From contig VZTI01002790.1 in assembly GCA_013397865.1 (NCBI GenBank), positions 1,400,212 through 1,464,211 of the forward strand: a DNA stretch of 64,000 nt, read 5' to 3'. The notes below the pieces were generated by a model. That model was not told the DNA's origin. It worked only from the letters and a program-made list of their open reading frames with translations, and did not search any database. This document shows positions 49,691-60,984 of this stretch, in pieces (position 1 is the stretch's first letter; every line of letters begins with the position of its first letter). A program made the translations under genes and the position numbers. The DNA is from Struthidea cinerea (Eukaryota; Chordata; Aves; Passeriformes; Corcoracidae).

Positions 49691-51379
49691 GCCCACAAAA
49701 CAGTGTAGACTTTTCCCAAACATGTGACATCTACGACTGTTATTTCAGCTCTGCAACGCATAAATTGACTCCTGTAGATATGGATTTCAATTGACCAGAA
49801 GCCAGAAAAGTCAAGATTTGTGTGTCTGCTTTTATCTGTCTGTCCTGATCACAGGTTAAGGATCTGTGTCCAGTCCTGAAGTAGATTTGAAAAAGAATTC
49901 AATCCCAAAAACTACCGCTATGTTGCCACCCAGTTCTTAATGTGAGCACCCACAGAAGCTGCCTCAGTTTTTTAACTTTGATGTACCTCAGACAGTAGCA
50001 GAGAACCTTGGCCTCTCTGTCATGCTTAAGCTTGACTGTGATCCCGAGAGCAGATACTCCTGTGCCTGCCTCACATGAGGGATTTTCTCAGGAACAGCAA
50101 GGCTGGCACGCTTCTGTAAGAATAGTCTCCATTCATGGAGGAATGATGTTTGCTGGTGTAATCAAAAAGTCAGTTGAAAAGGAGTGTTTGATTCCTTTTA
50201 AACAAGAGCAATTTGAAGCAGAAGCTTCCTACTTGCCATCAGTCTTTACCTATGCAAGTGTATGTAGGAATTGGAGAGAAATCAGGAGGAGGATTCAGTC
50301 CCTCTTCTCATTGCTTTTCAGAGAAAAATTCAAGAGTCATTGCCTTGGTGAAACAAACAATACTGGATATGACTATGTAGTTTATTGGGTAGGGCAGTTT
50401 TTCAGGGTATTTGGAATCTCTCCAATAATTATCCTGACATCTTCCCAAGTTTTTGTGTAATATTAAATTCCACTCCAGAGCCAAGCACATAAAATTAAGA
50501 TGTCAAACAGTCATTGATTAAGGTTATTTTCAGAACTAAATAAAATGCATTTTAAACCTTGTTTTAGCTAATTGAAGACATTTATGTACAATAATACATT
50601 TGAAAACACAGAGTTTTGTGGGAGGGAATTGCCCCACTGAATACCTTGGTTCCTGCTAGGTGGGACTGCCTGACACCAATACTGCTAGGCTTGCCAGGAT
50701 GCATTTGACAGTTCTCCTTATCAGCTTTTCCTCCTGATCAAATAAAATCATCCCCTGACTGGAATGGCACTGGTGACCTAAATCCCAGTTCCAGTGAGAG
50801 TTGCTGAAAAGGAGGGAAATGGATTGAGGACTGAGAGCTAGGTGTTTGCAAAGAGACATGGCCTAGCAGCTCACTGTGCATTTTAAATATTTCCCATATT
50901 GCTTTATGGGGAATCATTTGGAGGGTTGCTCATCCATATTCCAAATGTAAAATAAAATGACAATAAACAGAACTGTTACATAACAAAATAAAAAACAGTC
51001 TTGCTAGACTTTTCCAAAACAGAAATCTCAGCTTTTCTCATGCATTATGCACTTTTAGTATCTTTCAGATCAATATTTTATATGTAGTGTAATAGCCCTC
51101 CTTTTTCTTTAAACAGAGTTGATTGGGGAAAGGAAGGCAAAAAGGTTTCACTGCTGTCTAACTGGTATTGATTTTGTAACTGCTGAATTTAGAGCAAAAG
51201 AGGCTGCAGCAAAGGAATACATTTTTATTTCATGTGACATACATTCCCTAAGGAGAACACTGCAAAAAGAGGGCAAAGAAGGATTTAGGAAGCTAATTAA
51301 CACAGATCATAAGAATCAAAGAAATCAAAGGGAGAGAATTTAGGAAGATTGGCATGGCCACTCCAGAGGAAGGATCAGC
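49691..51379. other. Intergenic, no gene seen
   Basis: The frame at 50008-50460 (150 codons, plus) is the longest outside repeats but has no recognisable motif. Its upstream part lies in ordinary AT-rich DNA. Nothing else is identified. Confidence 0.5.
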
Positions 51380-51507
51380 CATATCTCTGTCTTTCCTGAC
51401 AGATGATTCTCTGAGCTGCTTTTGAAAATCTCCAGTGACAGAGAGACTAAAATCTCCCTAGGTGATCTGTCCTCATGTTTACATAACCTTATGGTCAAAA
51501 AGATTTC
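51380..51507 (-). mobile_element. Older CR1 fragment beside a younger one
   Basis: GAAAATCTCCAGTGACAGAG, then CTCCCTAGGTGATCTGT and CTTATGGTCAAAAAGATTTC, matches the reverse complement of an old CR1 3' region in a much more diverged state than the adjacent copy. The younger CR1 begins at about 51508, immediately after the AAAAAGATTTC block, so it seems to have inserted into or at the edge of this relic. Confidence 0.6.
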
Positions 51508-52110
51508 AGAATCATAGAATATTCTGAGTTGAAAGGCACCCACAAGGTCCATCGAAATCCAACTCCTGGCCCTGCACAGGACCACTCCCAAGAGTCACAA
51601 CCTGTGCCTGAGAGCATTGTCCAAATGCTTCTTGAACTCTGTCAGGCTGGTGCTGTGAGCACTTCCCTGGGGCTCCTGTTCCAGTGCCTAGCCACCCTCT
51701 GGGGTGAAGAATCTTTTCCTGATATCCAACCTAAACCTCCCTGGACACAGCTTCAGGCCATTCCCTGGGGTCCTATCGCTGGTCACCAGAGAGGAGTGAT
51801 CAGTGCCTGCCCCTCCTCTTTCCCTCATAAGGAAGCTGCAGACCGTGATGAGGTCTCCCCTCAGGCTCCTCTTCTCCAGCTGAACAGCCCAAGTGCTCTC
51901 AGTCACTTCTCATACGGCTTCCCCTCAAGGGTCCTCACCACCCTTGTTGCCCTCCTTTGGACGTTCTGTAATGTCTTCTATCATAGCACCCAAAGCTGCC
52001 CCCAGCACTCGAGGTGAGGCCGCCCCAGTGCAGAGCAGAGCGGGACAATCCCCTCCCTTGCCCAGCTGGCGATGCTGTGCCTGATGCACCCCAGGACACC
52101 ATCAGCCTTC
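51508..52110 (-). mobile_element. CR1 LINE 3' fragment
   Basis: Minus-strand CR1 of about 600 bp. It starts with AATCATAGAATATTCTGAG on the plus strand and ends near CCAGGACACCATCAGCC. It follows the copy at 48769-49690 almost block for block, with small indels, and is shorter at its 5' end. The minus-strand frame at 51688-51906 still reads [16 protein letters not shown] and [10 protein letters not shown]. Confidence 0.93.
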
Positions 52111-55100
52111 AATGACACCTGACTTAAATGTCTGTGGCTTTTGTTCTACAACTGTAGACTCTGACTTACCTGCCACAGTTATGAACTATGAGTTTGCTAT
52201 TTTTTTGAGGTCCTTATTCTCCTTCTTTTGTTTCCTGAGACAAGAATGCCATTGTTCGATGATCAGTTCCACCTTTCCCTTCCTCCAGCTTTCACATCAT
52301 CAATTCCCTGGTTTTGTAATACACTGTAGAAGATTATTCCCTCAACTTCCCGTCTCCAGTTTATTTCAAGAACTAGATAATCTGTGTTCTGCTGTATTAG
52401 CTGGCATCTCTATTACTGCCAGCTTCTGATAATTGTTCTGTTTGCTCTGACTAAATCTTTCTTGGTCTTTCTGGCTTGTAGTCTAAAGTATATTGAAAGG
52501 CAAACTGTGGGATACATTAAAATGATTAAATTTCTCTTCTCATCATTATTCAGACCCTTTCAGTCAGTCTATTCTGTTTATCTGCTGAACGCAGAACAAG
52601 TATATATATCTTTTATAAAGAAAAACTTTTCATATTTTCATGGTTTATTCCTCTCGAGAGGTAATTTTCCATATTAATATTTTTAGCTATGTCAGTTATT
52701 CCACCATTTACAGCAGTTAAGTTGTAGTTTTTATTATGCATTAGGCTTTTATTCCATGTGGCTTATTCTCAATACATCTTCCATTGCAATATAAACATAA
52801 AAAATATGGTCTTTAAAGATGTAATTTTGAGCCTTTAGTTTGCTATTGACAATGGACTTGGACCTCAATTCTCAGATCAAATGTGCACATGTCTCTCCTT
52901 GTACCACATAGATACTTGGTGGGATAGCAAAAGGCAGAGAGATGCATATCACCTGCTTCAGTGTCTGTGAAAAAACACCTTTTTGAAATGCAAGTAGTGC
53001 TGTTAGACCATACTCAAACATCATAATTCCAAGAGCAGCTATAATAATTTCTAATTTAATAAAGTTCATAATTTATGGTTTAAAACAACCAATCAAAATG
53101 TACTTTTACTTGCTTGCAGCTCAGGCTTGCTTACAGATTTTTCATTTGAAAGTGTGGATATGTAGCTCTAAGCCAATTTCCCATAAAGCTGCAAGGTGTC
53201 TAAGCTCTCATATCAATGAATCTTAAGCACCTGGGTTAGGAGGCCTCCTGATCCACTGGCTGCACTGAATACAAGAGGTATCGTTACTTCTCAGAGTGGG
53301 TGAGGTCAGATGGACTGAACGCCTCCCTGAGAGTGCAGAGAAGTACTTGAAAATACGTACTTGGAATCTATAGGCCCTTTTGATTTCAGGGGGATTTAGG
53401 CAAGTGAGTTACCTTTGAAAATCCCATTCTTAGTACATAAACAGTACCATTGCCGATTTTCAGTACAGGATGCCTTATAAAAAGCTGACAGTGAGGTCAC
53501 AAGGCACACAGGATCCAGAATCATCATCTTTGTCTCAGTACTCAGTAACAGAAATAGTTTTTTTTGTTAGAAGACCAACCTTTTTGTTCAAAAACTTTTA
53601 ATAAATATTATTTTATTTAAAAATAGATTTGAAAAACCTAGAGAAATTTTCCTATTCCATAGATGCCTCTGACAAGTTAGAAGTTCACTAGGGACCAAGC
53701 CAAGATAATGAACAGCTCTAATGAAAAATTTCTTGTCATATCTAAACCAAAAGTTTCACATCGCTTATTATTGTTGTTGGGTTTAGTCAGTCTCTGAAAA
53801 TCACTGCCAATCTGTCTTTTTTAATTAATGCTGGTTGAGAAGAATTGAAATGTCTTTGGAGGTTGCAGTTAGTAACTGGAGAAGGAGTTTCATCTCTATG
53901 AAAGGGTAATTATTATTCCGAGGAAATTGGGTATCTGGGGAAAGTAATATACTTTCAGACCAATACTAATACTATTATGAGAACATTTGGATTTACTTTA
54001 CCTATTCTAACTGTCCAAGATTCAAACATGATGTGACAAACTAATAGAACACTTAGTACAAGCTTGAAAACAAAAATTCTGTCCCACAGTAATTTATGTG
54101 ATTTTTGCAATTTTATTTCATCTCAAATTAAGAGCTGTTGTTTTGGTTTTGCTTTTTTCTTACAGATTACTTCAGAAGATATTTCATTTATACTCATCTA
54201 CATTGTTTTAACTTCCATAATATGTTCTGTAATAAATCTTCAATGTCAGAATGATACAACTCTAAACTTTTTAATTATATCAAAGTGTGAAAATTAGGAA
54301 AATTACTGTATGATTTTTAAATGTTTTTATTGCATGGAGTCAGCATTTTCAGATGGAAAATAATGCCTTTGCAGGTTGTTTTGGCCATATTTTATTATTT
54401 TGACATGTTATTATGGGGAAACTTTTCTCTTATAGTGTTATAAAAACATTTCTGTAATCCGAATGCTAACTAATTAGAGAGCCTGGTATACACACCAATA
54501 TTCTGAAACTATCTATTCTCCTTCTGAAGAAATATATCTTTTATATTCTTTAAAAATATTCACATGGAATAGGAATTTGTAAATTTAAAAAAAAAATGTA
54601 CTGCCTGTTTCTGGGTTTTTTTGGTTGCTTGGTTGGTTGGTTTTGGTGGGTTTTTTTTGAGGGGTAGCTTTTACAGATCACCTTTCATCCTAATGGTTGA
54701 GGGTCTTCCAGTGAGGAGCCAATCACAAAGGAAAAAATCTATCCATGGTCATGTTAAGACATTTTATATTGCTTTTTATGAGTTAATCTCAGAGCATGCT
54801 GCTAGCACTCCTCCAGGAAGGTGGAATTAAGTCAAGGGGTATAATGCCACTGAGCTTTGTGGAGTTGTGTGTCCTCATGCAGACCAGTACTCTTGTTATT
54901 ATGCACTCTGACATAACCACACAATTAAATTTTGCACTGTCACTGGAGGATATTTTGATCTTCTTATCTATTGAAATGCCATCCAATCTTAATGGAAAAA
55001 CACCCCAAAAATGCAGGCTTTACCTCTCATTATTCCATGGTAAAGCCTTCTGGATCAAGAGAGATTTAGTCCAGACAGACCAGACAGATGCAGTGTGTTA

Positions 55101-55900
55101 TTTCTCAAAATGCATGTCACTACAGAGTAATCTACAAGTGTGAATGGGTGGTGCTTTAGGATTGTATTTCAAACCTGTGTATGTGTGTGTAAGTACGAGA
55201 TTTAAAGGTATCAGAGCTGAAATGTCGGAAGTCTCCATTACTAGCACATTGGGCAAGATAAAGAGGCAGATAAAGATAACTTGCCCGAGCATGAAGTCTG
55301 AAGAGGACCTTCTACAACTCTGAACCTGATGTGCTTTCACCTCAGAAGCACAGTCATTCCCTCCCAAGTGTGCCCGTGTAGCTCTGTAATGCATCACTGC
55401 TACTCACGGACACAGGGTTTCTACAGAGTTTTCAAGTTCTCGGAGGGAGGCTTGTCAGGCTTCCTCTGTGTGAACTTTGTTTGACCTGCCTGCATCTTTG
55501 TTTGACTTCGTTTAGCCTTGACATCAATTCCTTTTATTGACCAGGTGTAAATGGCTAAATTGCATCAGTTCCTTATCTTTGTAGGATATCCCCTGACTTT
55601 TAGGTAGACAGCAGGAACAAAATGTGAACAAATATATCATGTAAAGTGAAATACTTATGACCTTAACACAACAATGTTTTATAGAGAAACACAAGCCTTG
55701 AGAAGTGGAGACAATGTATGTGGTGCAGAGAAGTACAGGCAAGGGATTATGAGAGATGGGCACAGGCTGACACTATAAACAACTCAATAATGATAGTTAA
55801 TGAAACTCAGACCTACAACTGAAAAAAACAGACTTTAGGGATAAGAAAAAGTACAAAGAAATAGCATCTAACATGTAAAAGTGCAAAATTACATAAATTA
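52111..55900. other. Intergenic, no gene seen
   Basis: AT-rich DNA with a T/G-rich (GGTT)n tract at 54612-54659. Open frames up to 115 codons (54796-55143) show no family resemblance. Confidence 0.55.
54612..54659. repeat. T/G-rich (GGTT)n tract
   Basis: GGTT units interrupted by T-runs. It is not telomeric (no TTAGGG). Confidence 0.8.
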
Positions 55901-56205
55901 AAGAATCACAGAATAACAGAATCATTTAGATTGGAAAAGACCTGTGAGATCATCAGGTGCAACCTCTGACTGATCACCACCTTATCAAATAGAACCTGGC
56001 ACTGAGTGCCATGTCCAACCGTTTCTTGAACACCTCCAGGGGTGGTGACTCCACCACTTCCCTGGGCAGTTCATTCCAGTTCTTGACAACTCTTTCATGA
56101 AAAAATTCTTCCTGATGTCCAGCCTGAACCTTCCCTGGTGCAACTTCAGGCTATGTCCTCTTGTCCTGTCACTAGTTTCCTTGGAGAAGAGGTATCTTTT
56201 TTCCT
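55901..56205 (-). mobile_element. CR1 LINE 3' fragment
   Basis: The plus strand begins AGAATCACAGAATAACAGAA and ATTGGAAAAGACCTGTGAG. It continues through GGTGGTGACTCCACCACTTC and CCTCTTGTCCTGTCACTAG. This is a different CR1 subfamily from the copies at 48.8 and 51.5 kb. It is 5'-truncated with no intact frame. Confidence 0.9.
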
Positions 56206-56689
56206 TCAGGGAAAAAAAAAACCTAAGTGTGTTTGTTACAGCTTAAATAGTAATATTGCCATTACTGAGGTTTCTAACTGGATTACTATGTGTTCTTTAT
56301 TCTCCTGTGTAAATTATATCTAATGATTCTTGAATTAGACTCTTAAGACTTCATTTATATTAAGAATAAAATTTTGCCTTTAGGTGTGCTTCTCTTTGCC
56401 CATGAACAAGGTTTTGAGAGTAGCAGAAGGAGACTTCTCTGCAGTCAGCATGTGTATTAGAGCATTATTTTTGCCATAGATTTCCAGGCTGTTTGCTTCT
56501 GATAGTACATAAATCTCAGTTTACTGACACCCTGCAGCTCTGACTTGGTTTTTAGCTGTGATTTATCCCACTAATATACTGGCAGAAACACTCCTTTATT
56601 TTAGCTTATTTTTATAGACATTTTTATAACCAATCCCTTTAATAATTCAGATCAATTGCTTATCCTATTTCTAAGATGTTGCCAAAATA
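56206..56689. other. Spacer between CR1 copies, nothing seen
   Basis: AT-rich with an A-run at 56210-56220. No exon or repeat family is recognised. Confidence 0.55.
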
Positions 56690-56905
56690 AGAAAAAAACA
56701 TTTTTACTGTAAACATGATTGAAGACTGGAACAGATTGCCTGCAGATATTGTGGAGTTCCCCACCCTGGCGATACTCAAAAACCAAAGGGACATGGCCCT
56801 GAGCAACTTGCTCTGCTTGACCTTACTCTAGACAGGGGGTGTTGGATGACATGACCTTCAGGGATGTGTTCTTACCTCAGTTCTCTGTGATTCTGTGATT
56901 TTGGC
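56690..56905 (+). mobile_element. CR1 LINE 3' fragment, diverged
   Basis: Sense orientation. GACTGGAACAGATTGCCTGC, GGGTGTTGGATGACATGACC and a tail TTCTCTGTGATTCTGTGATT are all CR1 3' blocks. Several substitutions indicate an older copy. Confidence 0.85.
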
Positions 56906-57269
56906 TGGTGCTGCAAGGAATGCCACAGTAATCTATCAGGATTCTGCTTCCTTGCTGGCTATTTACAGGCAGTGTAAACACGGTCTTTGGCTGAGCCATG
57001 CCAAATGGTTTTATTTTATTTCTCTGGAAAACAAGTTTTGCAAAGTATAAGACCCCTGACAGCCTCTGGCTTTGGTCAGAGTACAGATTACTCAGAATGT
57101 TGATGGTTATCCACAGGTCAAAGTGGCAGATGACTGCATTCTTATTTTATTTGACATATGACCCTGGTCATGTGAGAAGTCTTTGTTCCTTTATATAGAA
57201 CTGTTAAGACTTATGCCATGAATTTTGTAGGTAAGAGCTAGTAAAAGAGGCACAGGGAATATATTATGT

Positions 57270-57395
57270 AGGGAATTTGAGGGATGTTTACCAACAGAAG
57301 TTATTAAGAACAGGTAACACAAGTGTAAATAGCTCTGGTGGGACTTGGGGCTAGACTAGGTAACCTCTCCAGACCATTTCCTGCCTTTTTTGTAA
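57270..57395 (+). mobile_element. Ancient CR1/L3-like 3' relic
   Basis: AGAACAGGTAACACAAGTG and GGGGCTAGACTAGGTAACC, then CTCCAGACCATTTCCTGCC, parallel the generic CR1/L3 3' end (AGATTAGA-AA-CA, GGACTAGATGACCTC, CCCTTCCAGCC). It is strongly diverged and the octamer tail is gone, so the assignment is tentative. Confidence 0.45.
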
Positions 57396-59906
57396 TTCAT
57401 CCACACAGGGAAGCTGAAGTATAGCCTATGGCTATATACCTGAGGGCAAAATACATCAATCCTGTACAAGTGGAGTTTTATTTTCCTGCAGGACTAGCCT
57501 CAGCTAGAATCACTGACATAAGTAACAGGCATTTGATTACGTCTTCTCAGTTCAGCCGTCACCCATTACTGACCCAGTTCTAGCCTCACGGGCAGGGATA
57601 TAAAAAAGTAGCAAATCCAGTGTGCAAGCAGTATAATATTTTAACTTCTCTTACGTAGGAGAACAAGAGCACTTTAAAAATTTCCTTTGAGGAGTTTTGC
57701 ACCTGTACAGCTACTAGTGACTTCAGTAGGTGTTGTCCGTTAATTTCTGATGACAGTTTTGTTCCTACATACTTACAAGAAGAAATGGTAAGAAGTCTGA
57801 ATTATAAAGAGGCAGGTTTAGGCTTTTCAATAGTAGAAAAGTGTCCTTATCTCGAGGAGACTGAGTAGTGTCAGTCTTACAGGCCATTAGTGGAAGGAAA
57901 CCTGGATGGCCTCTTCCACAGTGGAAGGCCAGCAACAGTTATGAGCCGAAAAAGTAGTGATGAACTTCTGTTATCCGCCTTGGATTTGAATGGTGGAAAC
58001 AAAACTTAGCAGCCCTTCATTTCTGTTTTACTCTGTATAACAGACATGAGGAATTACGGCAGCACTGATGATAGGGTACTGTGAGAACTGGTGATCAGGA
58101 ACCCGGGTTGCCTAAATCTTCATCTCTTGTAACTGATGGCCATGTCTTTTTGATGGATATCAGGAACACATATGCTAACACTGGACTTTTCAAAATGTTA
58201 GACAGCTGTTTGGACTTCAGTAAATATATGGATTTCCAACTGTTAGAAGAAAAGTAGTAGAAGAAAAGCACTGAGTTTGGCTGTGGAATACGCTATGTCA
58301 GGAGCTCAGTGAGCCAGAACTTAAGAGTTAGCTGTAGGAAGCAGAGGAGTGGATTTATGGATGGTTGTAATATTTGTGTTCATGCTAAATACCCAGTGGC
58401 AAGCACATAAGAAGGTGGAATATCAAAAACCAACTTGCCCGAGTCCTAAAAGCTTGCTAAGGGAGGCCACACAAGGGCAAGTTATGGAGGCTGTTCTTTC
58501 ACATCATCTTCAGGAGCGATGCCAGCTTCTCCAAGGCAAAGTTCACACTATTTTTAAATGCCATCTAACTTTCATGTGCTCTATGAAGAGGAAGAAATCC
58601 ATTTGAAGGGTTAGTTCGTAGAGGGGTTTGTATTAGTATTCTCTCTGGAGAGGGCAACAATGATCTTTAACAATGGGGGAATATAAAACTCAGCAAGACT
58701 GAACTGTTAAGTTAGAAACCCTGAAGGTAGACAGTGTGAAAGCCCCACATTCCAGCTCCTGGGAAATACATCATTACCTTTTGATTGCCATTTCTATTGA
58801 CTGCCAGTGTGGTATATAAATCTTCCGTGATGTTAACAATAAGAGAGCAGTAGCAGAAACAAACTGCATATATCACAAAGATACATCTCTGGCTCCTGGA
58901 ATCTGTCATCTCCTGCTGTGTTAGGGCTTTGTCCGAAAACCTTTGGAGCCAATGGACACACTCACAGTGTCTCCAACAGGCTTCAATCAGTCTTGTGAAA
59001 TCCAGCACACCTTAGTATCTGTAAAAATAAGTACCTGTTAAAAAGAGAAGCAATAAAGAAGCAGTTCTGGGGGAATCAGAGCTAATGAAGCTTGATTACC
59101 CTTGAATTTGCTGTTTGTCAATTGTGTCTGAAGCAACCCATAATTTGTATTTGGTAGTGTTTTCCCCTGTGTGTGTCCTCCTGTGTTTTGTGAAGATGTG
59201 AAACTTCCTTTCATCTGCGCACTTAAAAGTCAAAAAGTACATGAATTTAGTTATTTTAAACACTCTTTGCCACATTTAAACAACACATCAGGATGTGACT
59301 AGAGAAGGACATAGCAATGAAAGAAAACAGTAATGTGATCATGTGAGCCTCTTTTCTTAAAGAAAATGAGCTAAATTTTTTTGTCTCCCTTCCTTGCCAT
59401 GACACATGCAATGGACTGGGTAGGGGCTGGGATAGAAAAAGCTGTTCAAATCAGCATGGATGTTTTTAATAGCCTACAAATATAAGGGAAGAAATATGCT
59501 GTTTGAAATCCCTCCAGGCAGGTCTGGTTTATACTTTTTTCTTACCCAGCCATGCCAGTGTTCTGCTAAATGATGTTTAAAACTAGCTACAATTTTTAAA
59601 CGATGTTCTGCTGTCACTGTTTTGATTACCTTTATAGGTATGCTAATCTTAATATCTCCCAGTCTTTGCGTTCTCTATGTTTTTCCTAGATGAAGATTCT
59701 TCTCTCATGGTTGCTGCAGATTTGTAGTTGTTCAAAGGTTTGAATTCACTACGTTAGTGTAGTTCATAACCTTTGCAGATGCCAATAATGACAGTTTTGA
59801 TTTAAACAATAAAAGCTCCCCTGCAAAAACCTCCAAGCTTCAATTCAACTTGCAATAAGAGACTAATGACAATCCCACAGCAATAAATATTCATTTCCAG
59901 GTAATG
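57396..59906. other. Intergenic, no gene seen
   Basis: No exon or RNA gene is seen. The segment 57820-57920 has a vague resemblance to an old retroelement 3' region but cannot be assigned. Frames at 58349-58606 and 58712-59008 are unfamiliar. Confidence 0.5.
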
Positions 59907-60984
59907 TGTTGTATAGGTTTTGCACGGCCTGGTTTTTGGTAGCAGGGGAGCCACAGAGGTGGCTCCTGTGAGAAGCTCCTGAAAACTTCAACCATGTCCA
60001 GCAGAGCCAATCTCTGATGGCTCTGAAGGATGGACATGCTGGTGGCCAAAATTGGGCCAATGAGAGAGGCTGGTAACACCTCTGTGATGGCATATTTAAG
60101 AAGAAAATTAAAACAAAGTCACAAGGCTTTGCTTCTAGTCAAAGAAGAGGAGGAGGTGAGAACATGTGAGGGAAAACCACGGTGACACCAAAGTCAGTGA
60201 AGAAGGAGGGGCAGGAGGTGCTCAAGGCGCCGGAGCCAGGTTCCTCTGCAGGCCGTGGTGCAGACCATGGTGAAGCAGCTGTGCCCCCGCAGCCCCTGGG
60301 GATCCACGGGGGATGCAGAGATCCACCCGCAGCCCATGGGGAGGTGCCCGTGCCGGAGCGGGTGGGTGCCTAGAGGAGGCCGTGATCCAGTGGAGACCCG
60401 GTGGAGAGAGAGGGCCCCGCTTCCAGGCTGGAGCAGCCTGTCCCTGGAGGGCTGCACCCCGTGGAAGAGAGACCCGCGGCGCAGCATTTTGGGAGGGCTG
60501 TGTGCCCGTGGGAGGGGCTCACGCTGCAGCAGGGGCGGTGCGGCTGCTGCTCCTGGGAGCGGACCCACGCCGGGGAAGTTCACGGAGAGCTGTCTCCTGT
60601 GGGAGGGACCCACGGCCTCACAGGGGAAGGGTTCCTCTCCCGGAGCAGCGGAAGGAAATCTCGGTGATGGACTGACCCAAAAACCCCCATGCCCCGTCTC
60701 CCTGCGCTGTCGGTGGGAAGGAGGGAGGGGCTGGGGGTGGAAGGTGTTCTAAGGGCTTGTTTTACTTCTCATTATCCTCCTCTGATTCTATTAGCAACAA
60801 ATTCAGTTTGTAACTTTAAGTTAAACCTGCTTTGCCCTTGAAGTGTTTCTCCTGGTCCTTATCTCACTCATGAAGCGTTCATTAATTTTTTTTCTTTTCT
60901 CTCCTCTGCCCAGCTGTGGCAGGGGAAGGTGAGCGAGTGACTCTCGTGGGTGCCTGGTGTCGGGCCGGTGTCAAACCATGACAC
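59907..60984 (+). mobile_element. Endogenous retrovirus LTR (solo)
   Basis: About 1.08 kb matches a common avian ERV LTR in block order. First come GGCCTGGTTTTTGGTAGCAG and a stretch ending in the TATA-like CATATTTAAG (60091). Next is a long GC-rich middle with repeated GCAGCCC-TGG and GTGGGAGGGACCCACG units. The end has CATTATCCTCCTCTGATTCT and TGGTCCTTATCTC, then a terminus GTGTCAAACCATGACAC. No gag, pol or env sequence lies on either side, so it is a solo LTR left by recombination. GTGTT occurs just outside each end (59906-59910 overlapping the 5' edge, and 60985-60989), possibly a 5-bp target duplication. The exact 5' end is uncertain by a few bases. Open frames in it (60194-60752, both strands) come from the GC-rich repeats. 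Confidence 0.85.
60091..60100 (+). promoter_or_regulatory. TATA-like box of the LTR promoter
   Basis: CATATTTAAG is preceded by a GC-containing segment and followed by a purine-rich leader. It is at the place where this LTR family keeps its promoter. The element could still act as a rightward promoter in the host genome. Confidence 0.45.

Noticed and set aside
50008..50460. 150-codon plus-strand frame
   Set aside because: Length alone is not convincing in 64 kb. It has no domain, signal peptide, repeat or splice context, and the composition resembles translated intergenic DNA.
54612..54659. Telomere-like T/G tract
   Set aside because: The units are GGTT and T-runs, not TTAGGG, so it is ordinary low-complexity DNA.
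60194..60752. Overlapping frames of 120-165 codons on both strands
   Set aside because: They lie wholly inside the GC-rich repeated part of an ERV LTR, where stop codons are rare, and do not resemble retroviral proteins.
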